Assembly: GCA_003255065.1 (NCBI GenBank) | Contig: QAOA01002043.1 | Coordinates: 143,945 to 207,944 of the forward strand | Source of the DNA: Cercis canadensis | Taxonomy: Eukaryota; Streptophyta; Magnoliopsida; Fabales; Fabaceae | Length of the DNA stretch: 64,000 bases | Direction of reading: 5' to 3' | Shown here: positions 10,901-23,712 of the stretch, piece by piece | How the letters are laid out: each line of letters opens with the position of its first letter | How positions within the stretch are numbered: position 1 is the first letter of the stretch | Made by a program: the position numbers and the translations under genes | Notes under the pieces: model-generated | Databases searched by the model: none | What the model saw: the letters and a program-made list of their open reading frames with translations, nothing else | What the model was told of the DNA's origin: nothing

Positions 10901-13590
10901 TTTGTCAGGCAGCCAGAGCTATCTCTGTTAGGAAAAATCCCATATTGCAGCAGGTAAAGTTCATCAGCATAAAAACGACAATTAAGTAACTAATTAATCT
11001 ATATACATACAGAAGCAAAATACTAGTAAATTCACAGCAACTTGTTTAAGCACTTACATCCACCAATATAGCTACCCATGAGAGCAGCTGCTATTTTCCA
11101 GTTGTCAGGACCAAGAGATCGCATAGGCATTATCAAAAAGGCCACCAGAGTTCCAACAATGGAAGCAACTGTCATCCACAAGATTAAAATAAAATTACAA
11201 AAACAATAAATTTCCATAGTTGTGCAATATAATAAGGATTATTTCACTGTCTACAATATTATACTACTTTGGTTATTTTCTATGGCCAAATAGTATACAT
11301 TATACAACAATGACAATAGTAAGTAAATATTAATGGGTCAGTCCTTTCTCTGAAATAACAGAAAAGAACAGATTCTGAATCTACTATCATCAAACTAATG
11401 GGGATTGAAGGCAAGAAAGTTGCCACTCCAACTAGAAAGGAAACAAAAAATATTCAGGTTTTTCCTAGACCATCAATTACTACTAATTAAATCTATCACA
11501 TAAACTAGAACAACTTGAGTCCAATAATCACTATACTGACTAGAAGCTGATGGCCTGATTAGCCCAACAGAACAACTTTAAGTGAAGGTTGGCAGGCAAC
11601 TCTGATGCCTGTTAACACATTACTTTAGGGATTGGTCAAAAAATAAAAAAAATCCTGCACTGTTTAGAAGATTGCTTCACGGATTATGGCTTTACAAGAA
11701 GGTTGTAATACTAAATATCAGCCCTGAGGAGCCTCGTATATATATTCATGAAGTTCTTTCTGTCTCTCATGGACAACCTATGACACAAATGTGAGAGTAT
11801 CATTTTGCCGTACTAGAATTCTGAAAGGTTCTTGGCTTCTTGCAATTAGATTGTTGTTTTGTTCAGCTCTATATCACTCTTAAAATGCATACATCATGAC
11901 AGAATACATTGGAAATTAATAAAACCATGACAAAAATGCTACATGCTTAAGAAAAGAGGAACTCACAAGATTCCAAAAACAATCAGTTGACAAAATCTTA
12001 ACTTGTTACAGTCCCAAAAACTCCTTTAAAACTAGTTGACAGTCTATCATTTTGTTCTTGTAAAAGCCAGTCTAGAAAGAAATCGAAATCATGAGTTGAC
12101 ACATCAATTAGAGAATCCTCGATTATTTAGAAGTTCCAGCTTTTCATCGTTGACTCAACTGTGTTTTCAAGAATAACCAATTAAGAGCTGTCCATTTCAT
12201 CTCAACATTGTTGGTCACCTTTTTTCAACTTTTGTCTGCAATCAGACCTTATTTTGGTACGTCCCTATGATCTTGTTTGTCCTCAATTTTTCCCTCCAAA
12301 ATACTGACAATCCCAAATGGGATGATGATAGATGATTACTACTCGCAATCTTTCCAAAACAAAGCAGGCAGAGGAGTGTTTCTGGTAAAAGAAATGTTTG
12401 AGGATACGTGAAAATCCCAATTACAATCACCTGTACCAAGTAAGAAAGCTAAGAGCAATGTCCCAGTTGAGCGCACCACATGATGCAAGTTTGCTCTAAA
12501 CAATAGCAATGGGATACTTAATGGTAGCAGAAACTCCAAGACAATTGAATAAGCTGGTGCGTCATAAGGAAGTATGCCTAGATTACTTGCTGCAAGGCCA
12601 ATTAACGTGCTCACCAGGGCAGCACTTACCATACTCCCAATCTTGGTCTTCTCCGACCTTGCATTACACAGTAATATATGTTTATTCACCACTAAGCTAT
12701 CAAGGATGTGCCTAAAAGCACCTATCTTTTTATATATAAAAGCATAAACAAATTATGAACCTCAAATTCGCTTTTCTTTCTAAAATTTAAATACAACTTT
12801 TTAGTAGATTGCATTGTTTATTCGTGGTTTTCTTTGAAACAAAATCTGTGTCATAGTAACAATGAAAGAAATCAGTAAGTTTCAATTTCAAGTAGGAAAC
12901 AGTTTTCGTTTTCAAAATACAAAACCTTGAGCCAAAAACATTTTGGGAATTACGATGCCCTGAAGAGAGGAACAAAAAATCTCTTTCGTGTCTACATGGT
13001 TTTTCTGGAACCACAGTGCTTTTCTCGACAGAAGAAAGAAAATTTGTACCAAGGATGTCGTAATTTTGGAATTCATATCATGCTTTTTGGAAATTGCTGC
13101 AAAATGGGTGTCTTCTTTTCAGTGACACTAACTGACGCTTCGTTTTGGTACCTCGACCAGTAATTAAAAGGTGAATGATTTCCGATGTTTAAATTTTGTA
13201 TCTTTCCAAACTTTTCCCACTACCTCAATGGAAAATAACTCCGAAAACAAATGATAGAGTAAAAAAAGAGTGATATTATTACCAGAGACCAAAAGCGCCA
13301 ATTGCGAAGAGAGTGGACCAGGTTCCCCAGTGATCATCTGGAGATATTATAGGATATCTCAGCTGTGACCTTACAGTCACACGTCGAACTGAACTACGCT
13401 TCTCCGGAACCATCAACTGCAACGGTGGTCCTAGCAGTTTCTGAGATATGGTTTCTTGCTGCAAAAGCGGCAACTTGGAACTGCCGCTCAGGCAGTTGCG
13501 GAGGGAACACTGGGTTGCGACACGCCATACCGTGGTTGCCGGGGATTGAGAGACCGCAACGACCGCCGGCGGTAATCCCCAGGCAGCCAT
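7956..13590 (-). CDS. DUF819 membrane protein, array copy 1
   Basis: Coding exons on the minus strand are 13590-13283, 12657-12431, 11168-11058, 10197-10042, 9155-8914 and 8279-7956, all with GT-AG borders. They join in frame to about 455 residues (intron phases 2,1,1,1,0). The family is a multi-pass inner-membrane protein with bacterial relatives (YjcL-like); its substrate is unknown. The first ~75 residues are rich in Ser, Arg and Gln with few acidic residues, like a plastid or mitochondrial transit peptide (inferred). Family motifs seen are [14 protein letters not shown] and [16 protein letters not shown]. This is the most divergent copy: exon 5 starts with an acidic linker, and exon 3 ends in GGAT, giving IGGS where the others give IGGA. 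The stop lies ~50 bp from a retroelement border. Confidence 0.88.
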
Positions 13591-14852
13591 TGATGATGGA
13601 AATTCTTGATGGAGAGGGCTTTTATCTTTTCACGCTCACTGCATTTCCACCTCGGATGAACAAGATGTGCCACGTGGCAAATGTTATACAAGTAGATTGC
13701 ACGTGACAATCTAAATGCTTCTCTCTCTTATAGGCCGCTGCTGAGCAAGATGGCATAGGCTAGAGCTTGGGTTGTTTTGGGTTCTCATAGGAAAAAACAG
13801 AGCAAAGGTTGGTCCCATTTCACCTATTCTCTTTGCAGCGCCATCATCTGTTTCTTCCCAGCAATTTAGTTCGGGTCTATTGACATGGGACAGTGCTAAA
13901 AAGTAAAAAGGCAATCTTTTTGCAGTGACTGAGGAGAATGGTATTGGGTGTGGCTATGAAGGAGTTTCCATTTCGTTTGCTCAGCAGAATTCTTGAGAAT
14001 AGCGCTTTTGTGGACAATCTCCCTTCTAATATCATTCTGGCATTTGTTCAAAACAGCCCTTTTTTCTGAGAAACTCAAATCCTAATCCCTAGTGTTCCTC
14101 TTTAACAACTCCTATCAGGCAAGCACATCACATGCAAACACACGAAAAAGAGAGAGATGCCGACTGTGTCAGACTTGATATGTAAACTTTGTTCTTGGCA
14201 ATCATGCATTCCACTTCTCTCAATTAGTCAGTTTCTCAATTTGTAACTTTCTAGTGCTGCGGATCATGGAGTTGTGCAAGCCAACATCATGCGAGAATAG
14301 GAGGCACAAGAATTGTGGGAAACTACATGAATCTGCTATTGCAAACCTCCTTCGGTGTTGAAGAAACCCAGACGTTATCATCGGATCCTACGTGATATGG
14401 AAAGTTAATAGGAGGCACCGGCCTCAAGTAGATTGATAACCTTGGGGTAAAATTCTTAGCTATTGTTCTTAGAAGCTATTAGCATACTATTTAAAATTTC
14501 GGCTTGACTCATATAAAATGGACTTTAATTTTGATGTTTGTTTAAAATCGATCTCTTTCGGCTAGGCCACCCAGCTTGATTTGAGCTAGCCCACTTAGTA
14601 CTCGAGCCGGTCTAGTTTTAATTTTTTTTTGTTATTCATTTATTTTTTATTTTTAATTAATTGAAGGCTATCTTATTAAAAGAAAATAGATAAATAAATA
14701 AAGATGTGCACTACTGCACCAATAAGAGCTTACAGTGAGGACTGAGGAGTTAAAGAAGCAATAGCACATGTGATAACTAGCCAAAAATTGCTGGGATTGT
14801 AATCCAGACTGTAGTTTAAGAGTGTTACTATTCTGGGACTCAATACTTAATT
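13591..14852. other. Intergenic spacer between DUF819 copies 1 and 2
   Basis: This spacer holds the 5' flank of copy 1 and the 3' flank of copy 2, which are read in the same direction. No gene or RNA is recognisable. The stretch around 14500-14650 contains repeated ggccca/gagcc-like words of the kind found in transposon ends, but no terminal repeats or target duplication were found. Confidence 0.5.
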
Positions 14853-17800
14853 CTACATGTGTTTTAAGACTGTCACTGCAAACCCTATTCCTAGGAAAGT
14901 TGCAATAGAGATTCCAAACACCCCTGCAAGAATTCCAGGGACAATCATAGAAGTCCATCCTTTCGCAGTTGCCATCCCACATGCCGTGTTGGGGCCTCCA
15001 ACGTTGGCATTCGATGCCATAAGTAATGTCTTGTAATCAAACCGCAGTAGCTTTCCAACACCAAGGATCACAGCAAGATGGACTGCAAGGTGAATTACAT
15101 CAAAGATAAAAATGCTTGGTGCTGTGTTGATGACATTCCATAAGCTGCCACTTGCACCAACCACTGTTAAGAATACCTGTCCCCAGAAAAACAAGTTAAA
15201 TTGAATGCTTGTCTAAGTTCTTGATATCCAAGGGATTAATGATCAAATCCATTTCAGAATAACAGAAATTAGCTGACCTGCATGAGAATCAAAGCCATTC
15301 CTTGACCAGATGGTGCAAGATAAGCAAATGGTTTTGGAAATACAGTTGCCAGCACCACAACAATTGCTGTGATGATTGGCAGTTGACCTCCTTGAATTCC
15401 AAAATAGTTTGTGAGAGCAATGGAAATCTTGCAGATAGCAAAGGACACAGCAATAGATGTAGCCATCTGTAGCACAGGGACTTTGTTGCCAAACCCAGAT
15501 CCTTCATCCAATTTTTCACCTGCCAAAGTTCCGCATGATAAATACTATTGCAATTAATTGATAGGACCACATCAAAGGAATTAATGTTGATAATCAAGAA
15601 AGATTAAAATATCAAACGTAGAAAGTATTATATGCAAAATCAACTGATGTTATAGATAGAATGTGTATAATTCATCAAGTGATTTAAATACTACAATTTA
15701 GCATACCATTTGATGTTGAATCTTCTGCAGGTACTCTAGAGGCTAATGCAAACAACGTGGAAAAGTAGACAGCATTTAAAACATTGTCCGCAGCTAGCCC
15801 AGCTGCTAAAATTGATGGGCTGAGGCCAAGAGCTTTCGCAATGGCAACATAATTGACAGCTAACATCAAAAGGGAAAAATTTGTCAACCTTGATAAGGAA
15901 ATTCATCATATAAACAAGAAGGTGGTTGCTAAGTGTAGTGGCCCTTTTGGCCCAATAGCAAAAGGGCCCAATAAGCTAAGATCCAACCCACCAAAGGTCC
16001 AGAACAGCTTGCCGGCCTAGAACTCCGTTTTATTCCCGCCTATAAATAGCTTCTTCGATCACAGGTAACAGACTTTTGGACCCTGAACCATAATTCTCCC
16101 TTATTTAGTTCAGACCGAACTAACTTTATCATCAGAGCCCGGAAATCAAACACCAGCCCCTCTTCTCTATTTCAGGTTAATTCGGTTTTCACCCAACCAT
16201 CTAGGTCATCCCAACCTTCGTGACATAATCCAACACCAAACTTAGGCATTGTCACTAAGCTATTTAAGAGTAGTGCTACACCACTCTTTATTGAGAGGTT
16301 CTAATGGAACTCACGTATTAAAATTGATGTCATTGTGAATATCTCGAAAAAGTGAATCACACAGTGTGGGTAAGTTGACAAAATTTGAGTTTAATTGTGT
16401 CAAAAAAAATTATTCTGCTTTATACTTTTCCTGCAGTGCCCTGTTTATGCATTTTAATGGGAACCTAAGAAGCACAAACACGAACACGGGACACAGTAAA
16501 TTCTAAAAAATGCAAGACACAACACAGCACGGCATGCATGCATGCATGTCTTAATCAAACAACACAAATAGAATTTTTAGTAGATTCATATTTTATCAAA
16601 AGATTGAACATTTATATTATATTCTCTCACAAAAAAAAGACATAATCCCCCTATATGAAATATTATATCCCTTCCAAAATAAATACAATTACAAGGGATA
16701 TTACCAAGTCATTCTAATCCATCCCTTCAAAACAAAAAATAGTCAAGGGATATCACCTATTCATTCTAATTTATCCCTTCCTTAGCATATTTATTGCATA
16801 CAAGCAAAAAGATTAAAGTCCATTAATCTTGTTGATTGGCCTCAATAGCCTCTTCATAATAATTTTTATCTCCATCATCAATAAAAATTATGGCCTCTAT
16901 TTCTAGTTCATTAAGTTATCTTTTTTTAAAAAAAAAATTCTGAAAAAAAGGGAAAAAATGGCAAGCCATATCCATCGCTAAATTTTTTTTTTTTTTTTAT
17001 TTAGACACATGCGTATGCATGTTAGACACGTGTTGTGGTTGTGTCTGTGTCCACGGTGTGTCGGACACGGGAACATGGCAGCAAAGTGTTGTGTCCATGC
17101 CTTCTAGATGGGAACTAATTGTTCAAACATACACTAGGTGACTTGTTTTTTTGATATCTCTACAATGACATCAATTTCAGGACATGAGTCTCACCAAAAC
17201 TCCCTCAATGAAAAGGTGGTATAGCACTCTACCCCTTGATGGGAAGGTAGCTTAGCAACCACCAAGAATCATATACTTCTAAGGATACTTTGAAAGCTCA
17301 ACAAGGTGAAATGCAAATTACCTCCACCAATATGTCTGCCCATCAAAGCTGCAGCTATTTTCCAACTATCTGGACCTAGTGATCGCATTGGCACCAGAAA
17401 ATAAGCCACTACAGTTCCAACTATTGTTGCAACTGTCATGTGGGAAATGAGTTACAAATTAATGTCAATATGAGTTGAAGTGGAATACGACTCAAGCAGG
17501 AAATATCAAATAATTGAAGTCATAACTGCAATGAAAAAGATTTTCAGGATAGTGGCAATAAATACCATAGCAGTGAAACATTAATTAGTCCCCTGAAGTA
17601 AGTTAGATTTACTGCGTAGCAATAAATATCATAGCCACCGCCATATACTTTACAAAGGGGCAACAATTTGAATAACCTCTGTCACTGATATATCTCAATG
17701 CTAAATAAAGATTAAAGCCCCCTTAAGTTTTGATGTCAAATTCAACAGTGCCAAGGAAATTTACAGACTTTACATGCATTAGCGTACCTGCACAGTTAAT

Positions 17801-18486
17801 TTATGAAAAAAATATCATCTTTAACATAGCAGATGCTCAATCTACCTGAACCAAGCAAGAAAGCTAAGAGAAGGGTTCCAGTTGATCTTATGACACGGCC
17901 CAAATCTGCTCTAAACAGCATCATAGGAACAATTAGCGGGAGCAAAAACTCCATCACAACTGAGTAAACTGGGGCATCACTTGCCACAATTCCAAAAGTA
18001 CTAGCTGCAAGCCCCACCAGAATACTTGCCACACAACCACTAATTGCACTGCCGATCTTGGTATTTTCCGACCTTGAGTTCCACAGAAAACAACAAGTGC
18101 TTGTGTTAAGCTTGGCAAAGAAGCAAAATTGAAGTAGAGAGACAAAGGAGAAAGAGTGTTTGCTGGGCTTACCATATACCAAAAGCGCCAGAGGCAAACA
18201 GAATCGTCCACATGCCCCAATGGTCATTTGGAGAAATAATGGGGAAGCTCAACTGGGATCTCACCGTCAAAGAATGAGCTGAATTAGACTTGTGGGTAGT
18301 AGTGGTTGTGGTAGTAACAGGTGAGAGAAATGGGGTTCGAATTCTAATAGTGAATAACGAAGGTGATGATAATTGGTGATGAGGTACTGAACTGTTCAAT
18401 GAGAAAGTGACCAGATTTTGGCGGTTAGATGAACGTGGAAGATGGATCGCCGGCGGCAAAGAGCCAAAAATAAGCTTTGATGCCAT
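14853..18486 (-). CDS. DUF819 membrane protein, array copy 2
   Basis: Exons are 18486-18173, 18072-17846, 17432-17322, 15859-15707, 15519-15278 and 15176-14853, giving about 456 residues in one frame. Exon 3 is short but clear: it reads VATIVGTVVAYF and ends MGRHIGG. The N-terminus starts MASKLIFG and runs through a Ser/Thr-rich leader with a run of seven Thr, consistent with an organelle-targeting peptide. The conserved loop in exon 6 reads [16 protein letters not shown], with Asn where the other copies have Thr. Exon 4 is one codon shorter than in its paralogues, in the variable linker. Intron 3 (15860-17321) is 1.46 kb and filled by three nested mobile elements. I see no disabling change. 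Confidence 0.9.
15934..16254 (+). mobile_element. Solo LTR, 321 bp, with 5-bp target duplication
   Basis: It begins TGTAGTGGCCC and ends GGCATTGTCA, so it has TG...CA ends. It is flanked by ctaag at 15929-15933 and again at 16255-16259. It contains a TATA box (ctataaatagc near 16040) and an LTR-like R/U5 region. There is no internal retrotransposon sequence, so it is what remains after LTR-LTR recombination. It interrupts the left arm of the surrounding inverted-repeat element, so it is younger than that element. Confidence 0.85.
16465..17107. mobile_element. hAT-like non-autonomous element, 643 bp
   Basis: Termini are CTAAGAAGCACAAACACG on the left and, read inward, CTAGAAGGCATGGACAC on the right, an imperfect inverted repeat. 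The exact 8-bp direct repeat atgggaac flanks it (16457-16464 and 17108-17115), the duplication length typical of hAT transposition. Subterminal sequence is rich in ggacac/gtgtcc words. No transposase frame is present. The related sequence near 27.1 kb has the same flanks without this insert, which acts as an empty-site comparison. Confidence 0.8.
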
Positions 18487-19647
18487 TGCTGCCCTGCTTC
18501 CGGTGAGGCAGGAGAAACAAAAACAGAGAGCTTATTGGGGATAGTGAAGGGAGATTTGGTTCCTTCCCCGAGAATGAAAGCGAAATCCTTTTGAAGAAAA
18601 AATGGGACCGCGCTGCAGCACCCATGCCATTCCCATGCGTGAAGTGATAAGGTTGAGTGGAAAAATTTACCATTTTTAGGCGGTCCTCTCTGGAGAAAGC
18701 ACAAGTCCCATCTTCAATTATTTTATCAAAATACTATTTTTTTTTTTAATTTATAACTGACCCAGAGTGTTATGCTCTTTTTCACACTTTTGTTCCCTGA
18801 ATCGAAAACAGTTGTAAGATATAGTATAAAATTTATATCATACAAAAAAAAAGAATTTAAACCCATTCAATTAAGGTTTAAGTGAATGAATTGGCTTTAA
18901 ATTTGAATATTTGTAGCTCAAATTAGTAGCAGTGAAGAGTGATAAAACATGTAGTTGTAAAGATAACATTACTCTAGTTCCAAAATATATAGTTACAATA
19001 TATATATATATAACTGAATCCAATTTGCTTCTCTTAAAATGNTTTGCATCTCTTTTTTAAGTGGTAGATACTAGATAGATACATGACATTACGCATTTAA
19101 CTAAACATAATTTTAATAAGATGCACACTAGAATCACCTAATTTTTTTTTTAAATAGTTTAGATTTTTTATACCTGCACTTAAATATGAAAATATCATTT
19201 TTTTTATTTTCAATTGAGTAATCAAATATATACAAATTAACCATACACTAAACATAATTAACACAATTTATATTTATTGAACTTATCTTAATTGTTCTGT
19301 ATTACTAGGATAGTGCCAATTTGTAATGTGAGCCAATATAAATATAAGTATTATACAATAAGTACTCCTTACTTGATTATTCCTCTATTCATTAGTGAGA
19401 AATCCCATATAAAATGTTTAGTTAAAAGAAAATTGTATTGGGCCTTTTTTTAATTGTGTCTTGAGACAAGTTACGGTTTAATAAATTCATAGTTCGGTCA
19501 AGAATTAATTTAAATTATTGACAAATAACTTAATACAAACTAGAGCTAGTAAAAAAAAGTCAAAGTAAAATTCAATGTTATATACAAGATATAACCTTAA
19601 TTATTTCACAATAATATAAAAAATTAATACATGAAAGCATAGGAATT
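18487..19647. other. Intergenic AT-rich spacer between DUF819 copies 2 and 3
   Basis: This holds the 5' flank of copy 2 and the 3' flank of copy 3. It is strongly AT-rich with homopolymer runs and a short (TA)n tract near 18995. One ambiguous base (N) is at 19042 without a flanking duplication. I see no gene, RNA or bounded repeat. Confidence 0.5.
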
Positions 19648-22600
19648 TTACATGTGTTTTAAGACTGTGAAACCAAATCCAATGCCAAAAAAAGTTGCTA
19701 TGGAAATTCCAAGTATGCCTGCGAGAATGCCAGGGACAATAAGAGAGGTCCACCCTTTTGTGGTTGCCATTCCACATGCTGTTGTAGGGCCTCCGATGTT
19801 GGCATTTGATGCCATAAGCAACAACTTCAAATCGCAGCCAAAAAGGTTTCCGAATCCAAGGATTACAACAAGATGGGTGGCTATTTGAACCAAAACAAAC
19901 ATAAAAATACTAGGTGCTGTATTCATCACACTCCGTATGCTCCCGGTTGCGCCTATCACTACAAAGAATACCTATTTTTTCACAGGGCAATTGGCAAAAG
20001 TCAGAAGCTTAGCACTTTCAGTGATGCTTATATATACATTTTATCAGGTGAAGATGACTTGTTTATGCACTTGGGCAAGGGAAAAATGCAATGACAAACA
20101 AAACTTGAGGGAAATATTGCTGTACAGAAGCGCATAGATCAAACTAACTCACCTGCATGAGAATCACAGCCATTGCTTCACCAGATGGTGCAAGAGAGAT
20201 GAACTGTTTGGAAAACATGGTTGCAAGAATGACAACAATTGCTGTTATAGATGGGAGATTACCTCCTGGGATTCTAAAGTAGTTTGTAAGAGATGTGCCA
20301 GCCTTGCAGATGGCAAAAGCCAAAGCAAGAGCAGTAGCCATTTTTAGCACAGGAAGTTTGTTCCCAGCCTCAGATGCTTTCTTCATTGCATCATCTGCTA
20401 GAATTTCACTTTGTTAATAGATGATTAAACATCGCTCAGAAAAAAACATAATAAAAGCAAATTAATCATGATATGATCAAGATTGCACTTTAGTTACCAT
20501 TTACTGATGTTGAGGCCTCTGCAGGCACCTTAGAGGCCAATGCAAACAAGGTTGAAAAATAAACTGCAGCCAGAACATTATCTGCAGCTAGACCAGCAGT
20601 TAATACTGAAGGGGAAAGGCCAAGGGCATCAGCAATGGCAACATAATTGACAGCTAAAAATACAAGGAAAGCCACAATGAGTGAAGCAATAATAGCAAAC
20701 TGTGTCTAAGTAGAAGGTAGAAAGATTTCTCTGGGTGAATGAGTCTCGAATTGAAATCATAAATACCTCCACCAATATGTCTGCCCATCAGTGCAGCTGC
20801 TATCTTCCAACTATCCTCACCTAGTGATCGCATTGGCACCAGCAGATATGCTACGGCTGTTCCAATAATTGTTGCAACTGTCAAATGAGAATGTACAGGA
20901 AAAATGTCAATACAATCTGAAATTAACTTAGAATACCAATAATGAAGTTTATATAAATGAGATGAATTGGTTTTGATGGTAGTGCTCTATCAAACTTCAT
21001 CAGTAGAGGCCGCGATTATGATTATGTTTTATGTTATTTTGGATATGGTTGGATTTACTATAGTAGCATTGTCAATTTCAAACAAGACGATTTAAAATTT
21101 AAACTTAATCTGTATGAAATTGAGTTAATCTTGAATTTTTTATAGCTGTTTTAAACCAGGCTTTTTTCTGCCTATCCCAATTTTTAAATTTTCTTTTCGT
21201 TTGTCACTCTTTTTTGAATTATTTTTATTTTTAATTACTTTTTAAAAAATATTTAATTTAAAAAATAATAAAATAATATTAATCAGACCACACTCATTTA
21301 TATATAATACCTTATAAGATCGGGCTTAGGCCCAAGTTTAATCGGGCCTTTTCAACCCAGCCCGATTGACATTATTATTTTATGGCTTTGGTATAATATT
21401 AAGACCGGTTTCTAAATCCTTACGAAGTTTAGTGGTGAAAAATCTTGCAGAGTTCTTTTTTCTCCTCTGGCTTGTGTGATGCAATTCCATCCTAATAAGT
21501 GATGCCGATGCCTAAGTCTCCTTCTATAACTTGCTATTCTCCATTCAAATTTATATTATGGAAAAAGTGTTTCGATTCTCTTTAATTTTCACTAATATGT
21601 TTTGTTCTGTTTTCCACCATTTTCCAATTATTGAAGTTGAGTTTGGACAGAAGAGAGTGAAGCGACCAGTATATTGAACTCCTCTCTGAAATTAAAATTC
21701 TTATATGCTTATGGATAATCAAAGAAGTGAATGCTTTTGTATGTATTATATTGAGGAAAGTCCAAAATATCTCTTTCAACTATAGAATATGTGTAGTTTA
21801 TTTTCAAAACTAAAAAAATGTGCAAAATACCTCTTTGAACTATGAAAATGTGTAAAATACCCCCAAGACCCAAATGTTAATGGACGGAAAGAAATATATG
21901 ACACGCACGTGATGTGATTAACAACTTAATTACATTTTGACAGATTAATGAGGGTTTAATTAGTTAGTGGGACATGTGAGTAGCATGTGAGCTGTATCTC
22001 TCTCCCTCCCTCCTTTTCCCTCGATGCATCATTGTTGAAAACCCAATTCAGTGTGAAATCCCTAAAAACTTAGGGTTATTGAGTTCCATTAGAAGAAGGA
22101 AGAGGGAGATAGAAGAAGGGATTTGAAGCATAATCTTGGGGGTTTCAATTCTTTCAAGATTTCGAAGCTATTGTTGCTGTTTTGTTTCTGAAATTGTTGT
22201 TGTTTTGGTGCATTAAGAAGAACAAAACAAGAAAAAACTTTGAAATGCACCCAAATAATTTTTATTTTTAATTTTTTCTGGTTTGTTCTTCCAAAATCCT
22301 TCATACCCACAAACCCAACCCCCTCAAATTCCACTAGTTTTATTTTCTAAGCTCAAGTTGTCTTGAACTAAAGGAAGAATCAATATTAATATTGTTGCCT
22401 CTCACTTTTTGTGCTTCATTTTAAGCTTCAATCTTAAAACTAATAGCAAGATGTTGTTGTAAATTTCATAAGTTTTAAAATGATATGCAATTTGTAAATT
22501 TTAGTTAAGAAATGAGAAAGATATGAAGAGAAACCTGAATGGGTTGAAAAACGGGTCGACTTACTATATCCGCTTGAGGTTGAAGATGACAAATTTTAAA

Positions 22601-23712
22601 TATTATTATTTAGCCCTGATAAATTTTGAATATTATTGTTTGACCCTACTTATATAAATCTATTTTTATTTATACCCTTGTAAATTTTCACGTTTTGTGG
22701 TGTTTTCCGTCGACTGCTGTTTGGGTCTTTGGGGTATTCTAAAGCCCATAGTTGAAGGGAATATTTTGGACTTTCCTCTATTATATTTATAGCATGATAA
22801 AAAGACATTCAAATAATAAAGGAGCTTTACCTGAACCCAGTAAAAATGGGAAGAGAAGTTTCCCAGTTGACTTGATGACATGGCGCAAGTCTGCTCTAAA
22901 CAACATCAACGGAATGGCCAAAGGGAGCAGAAACTCNTTGGGTCTTAGGGGTATTCTAAAGCACATAGTTGAAGGGAATATTTTGGACTTTCCTCTATTA
23001 TATTTATAGCATGATAAAAAGACATTCAAATAATAAAGGAGCTTTACCTGAACCCAGTAAAAATGGGAAGAGAAGTTTCCCAGTTGACTTGATGACATGG
23101 CGCAAGTCTGCTCTAAACAACATCAACGGAATGGCCAAAGGGAGCAGAAACTCGAAAACAATGGGAGAAGCTGGACATTGTTGGCATGCTATGATCCCCA
23201 AATTACTTGCTGCAAGCCCTAACCAAATGCTTACTAGAGAACCACTCAATGTGCTACCAATCTTCGTCCTCTCTGACCTTCCAAGTCCATCCCAATGGAA
23301 AAAAAGAAAGAAAAGGATCATAAATTTCAAAACTTTCTGAAACCATAACCAAACAAGTAGAGAGTGGAGTTTACCAGATTCCAACAGCACCAGCAGCGAA
23401 GAGAGCGGTCCAAGTAGCCCATTGGTCTTGAGGAGAAATGAGAGGAATATCCAATTTGGGGCTCATAGCAGATGCAACTAGGCTTCTTCTTCTACAAGTA
23501 TCTAGACAAGGAGACAGAAATGGGGGTCCTATTCTAATTGTATTCATCGTACAACAATTTGGTAATGGATTATCAGATATTAATGAAGTAGCGGGAAAGT
23601 GACTTGTCTTCATCATATTTTGGCCGGAAATTAATTTTGACAGTTGCAGCGCCGCCGGAAACGGTGGTGGCGGTGGGTGGGAAGGTTGAATACGGAGAAG
23701 ATTTGATGCCAT
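19648..23712 (-). CDS. DUF819 membrane protein, array copy 3
   Basis: Exons are 23712-23375, 23277-23048, 20877-20767, 20653-20498, 20394-20153 and 19971-19648, giving about 466 residues. Exon 2 is 230 bp instead of the 227 bp of the other four copies; the extra codon falls near GIIACQQCPASPIV. The leader starts MASNLLRIQ, has five consecutive Pro, and then a Ser-rich stretch. Exon 6 carries [16 protein letters not shown]. Intron 2 contains a Mutator-like element. A second partial exon 2 (about 22829-22936) is an assembly duplicate next to the N at 22937, not an extra exon. The joined frame has no stop. Confidence 0.88.
21753..22778. mobile_element. Non-autonomous Mutator-like element with exact 9-bp target duplication
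   Basis: The ends read GAGGAAAGTCCAAAATAT (left) and, inward from the right, GAGGAAAGTCCAAAATATTC. The inverted similarity goes on for tens of bases and includes a shared agacccaaa block. Identical 9-mers tattatatt flank it at 21744-21752 and 22779-22787, the hallmark of Mutator-like transposition. It is about 1.03 kb with no transposase. It lies in intron 2 of DUF819 copy 3. Its right arm appears again at 22938-23000 only because of the unmerged contig ends at the N. Confidence 0.88.
22721..23153. repeat. Assembly duplication around the N at 22937
   Basis: Bases 22721-22936 and 22938-23153 are 216-bp copies with only a couple of differences, separated by one N. The copies meet exactly at the N, which is the pattern of two overlapping contig ends left unmerged. 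The duplicated stretch covers the right end of a Mutator-like element and the 3' half of exon 2 of DUF819 copy 3. Confidence 0.9.

Larger units (their letters stand above)
15921..17263. mobile_element. Inverted-repeat element in intron 3 of DUF819 copy 2, host of two insertions
   Basis: The element begins ggtggttgctaag (15921) and ends cttagcaaccacc (17263), an exact 13-bp inverted pair. The pairing continues imperfectly for over 100 bp, for example aattgatgtcattgt near 16320 against acaatgacatcaattt near 17163. It is flanked by aagaa on both sides (15916-15920 and 17264-17268). A 321-bp solo LTR sits in its left arm and a hAT-like element in its middle; removing both leaves a unit of roughly 370 bp. 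A diverged relative lies at about 26830-27242. The superfamily is not settled. Confidence 0.65.

Noticed and set aside
22787-23098. Apparent second exon 2 in DUF819 copy 3
   Set aside because: The extra piece ends exactly at an N and is near-identical to the real exon; assembly fault.
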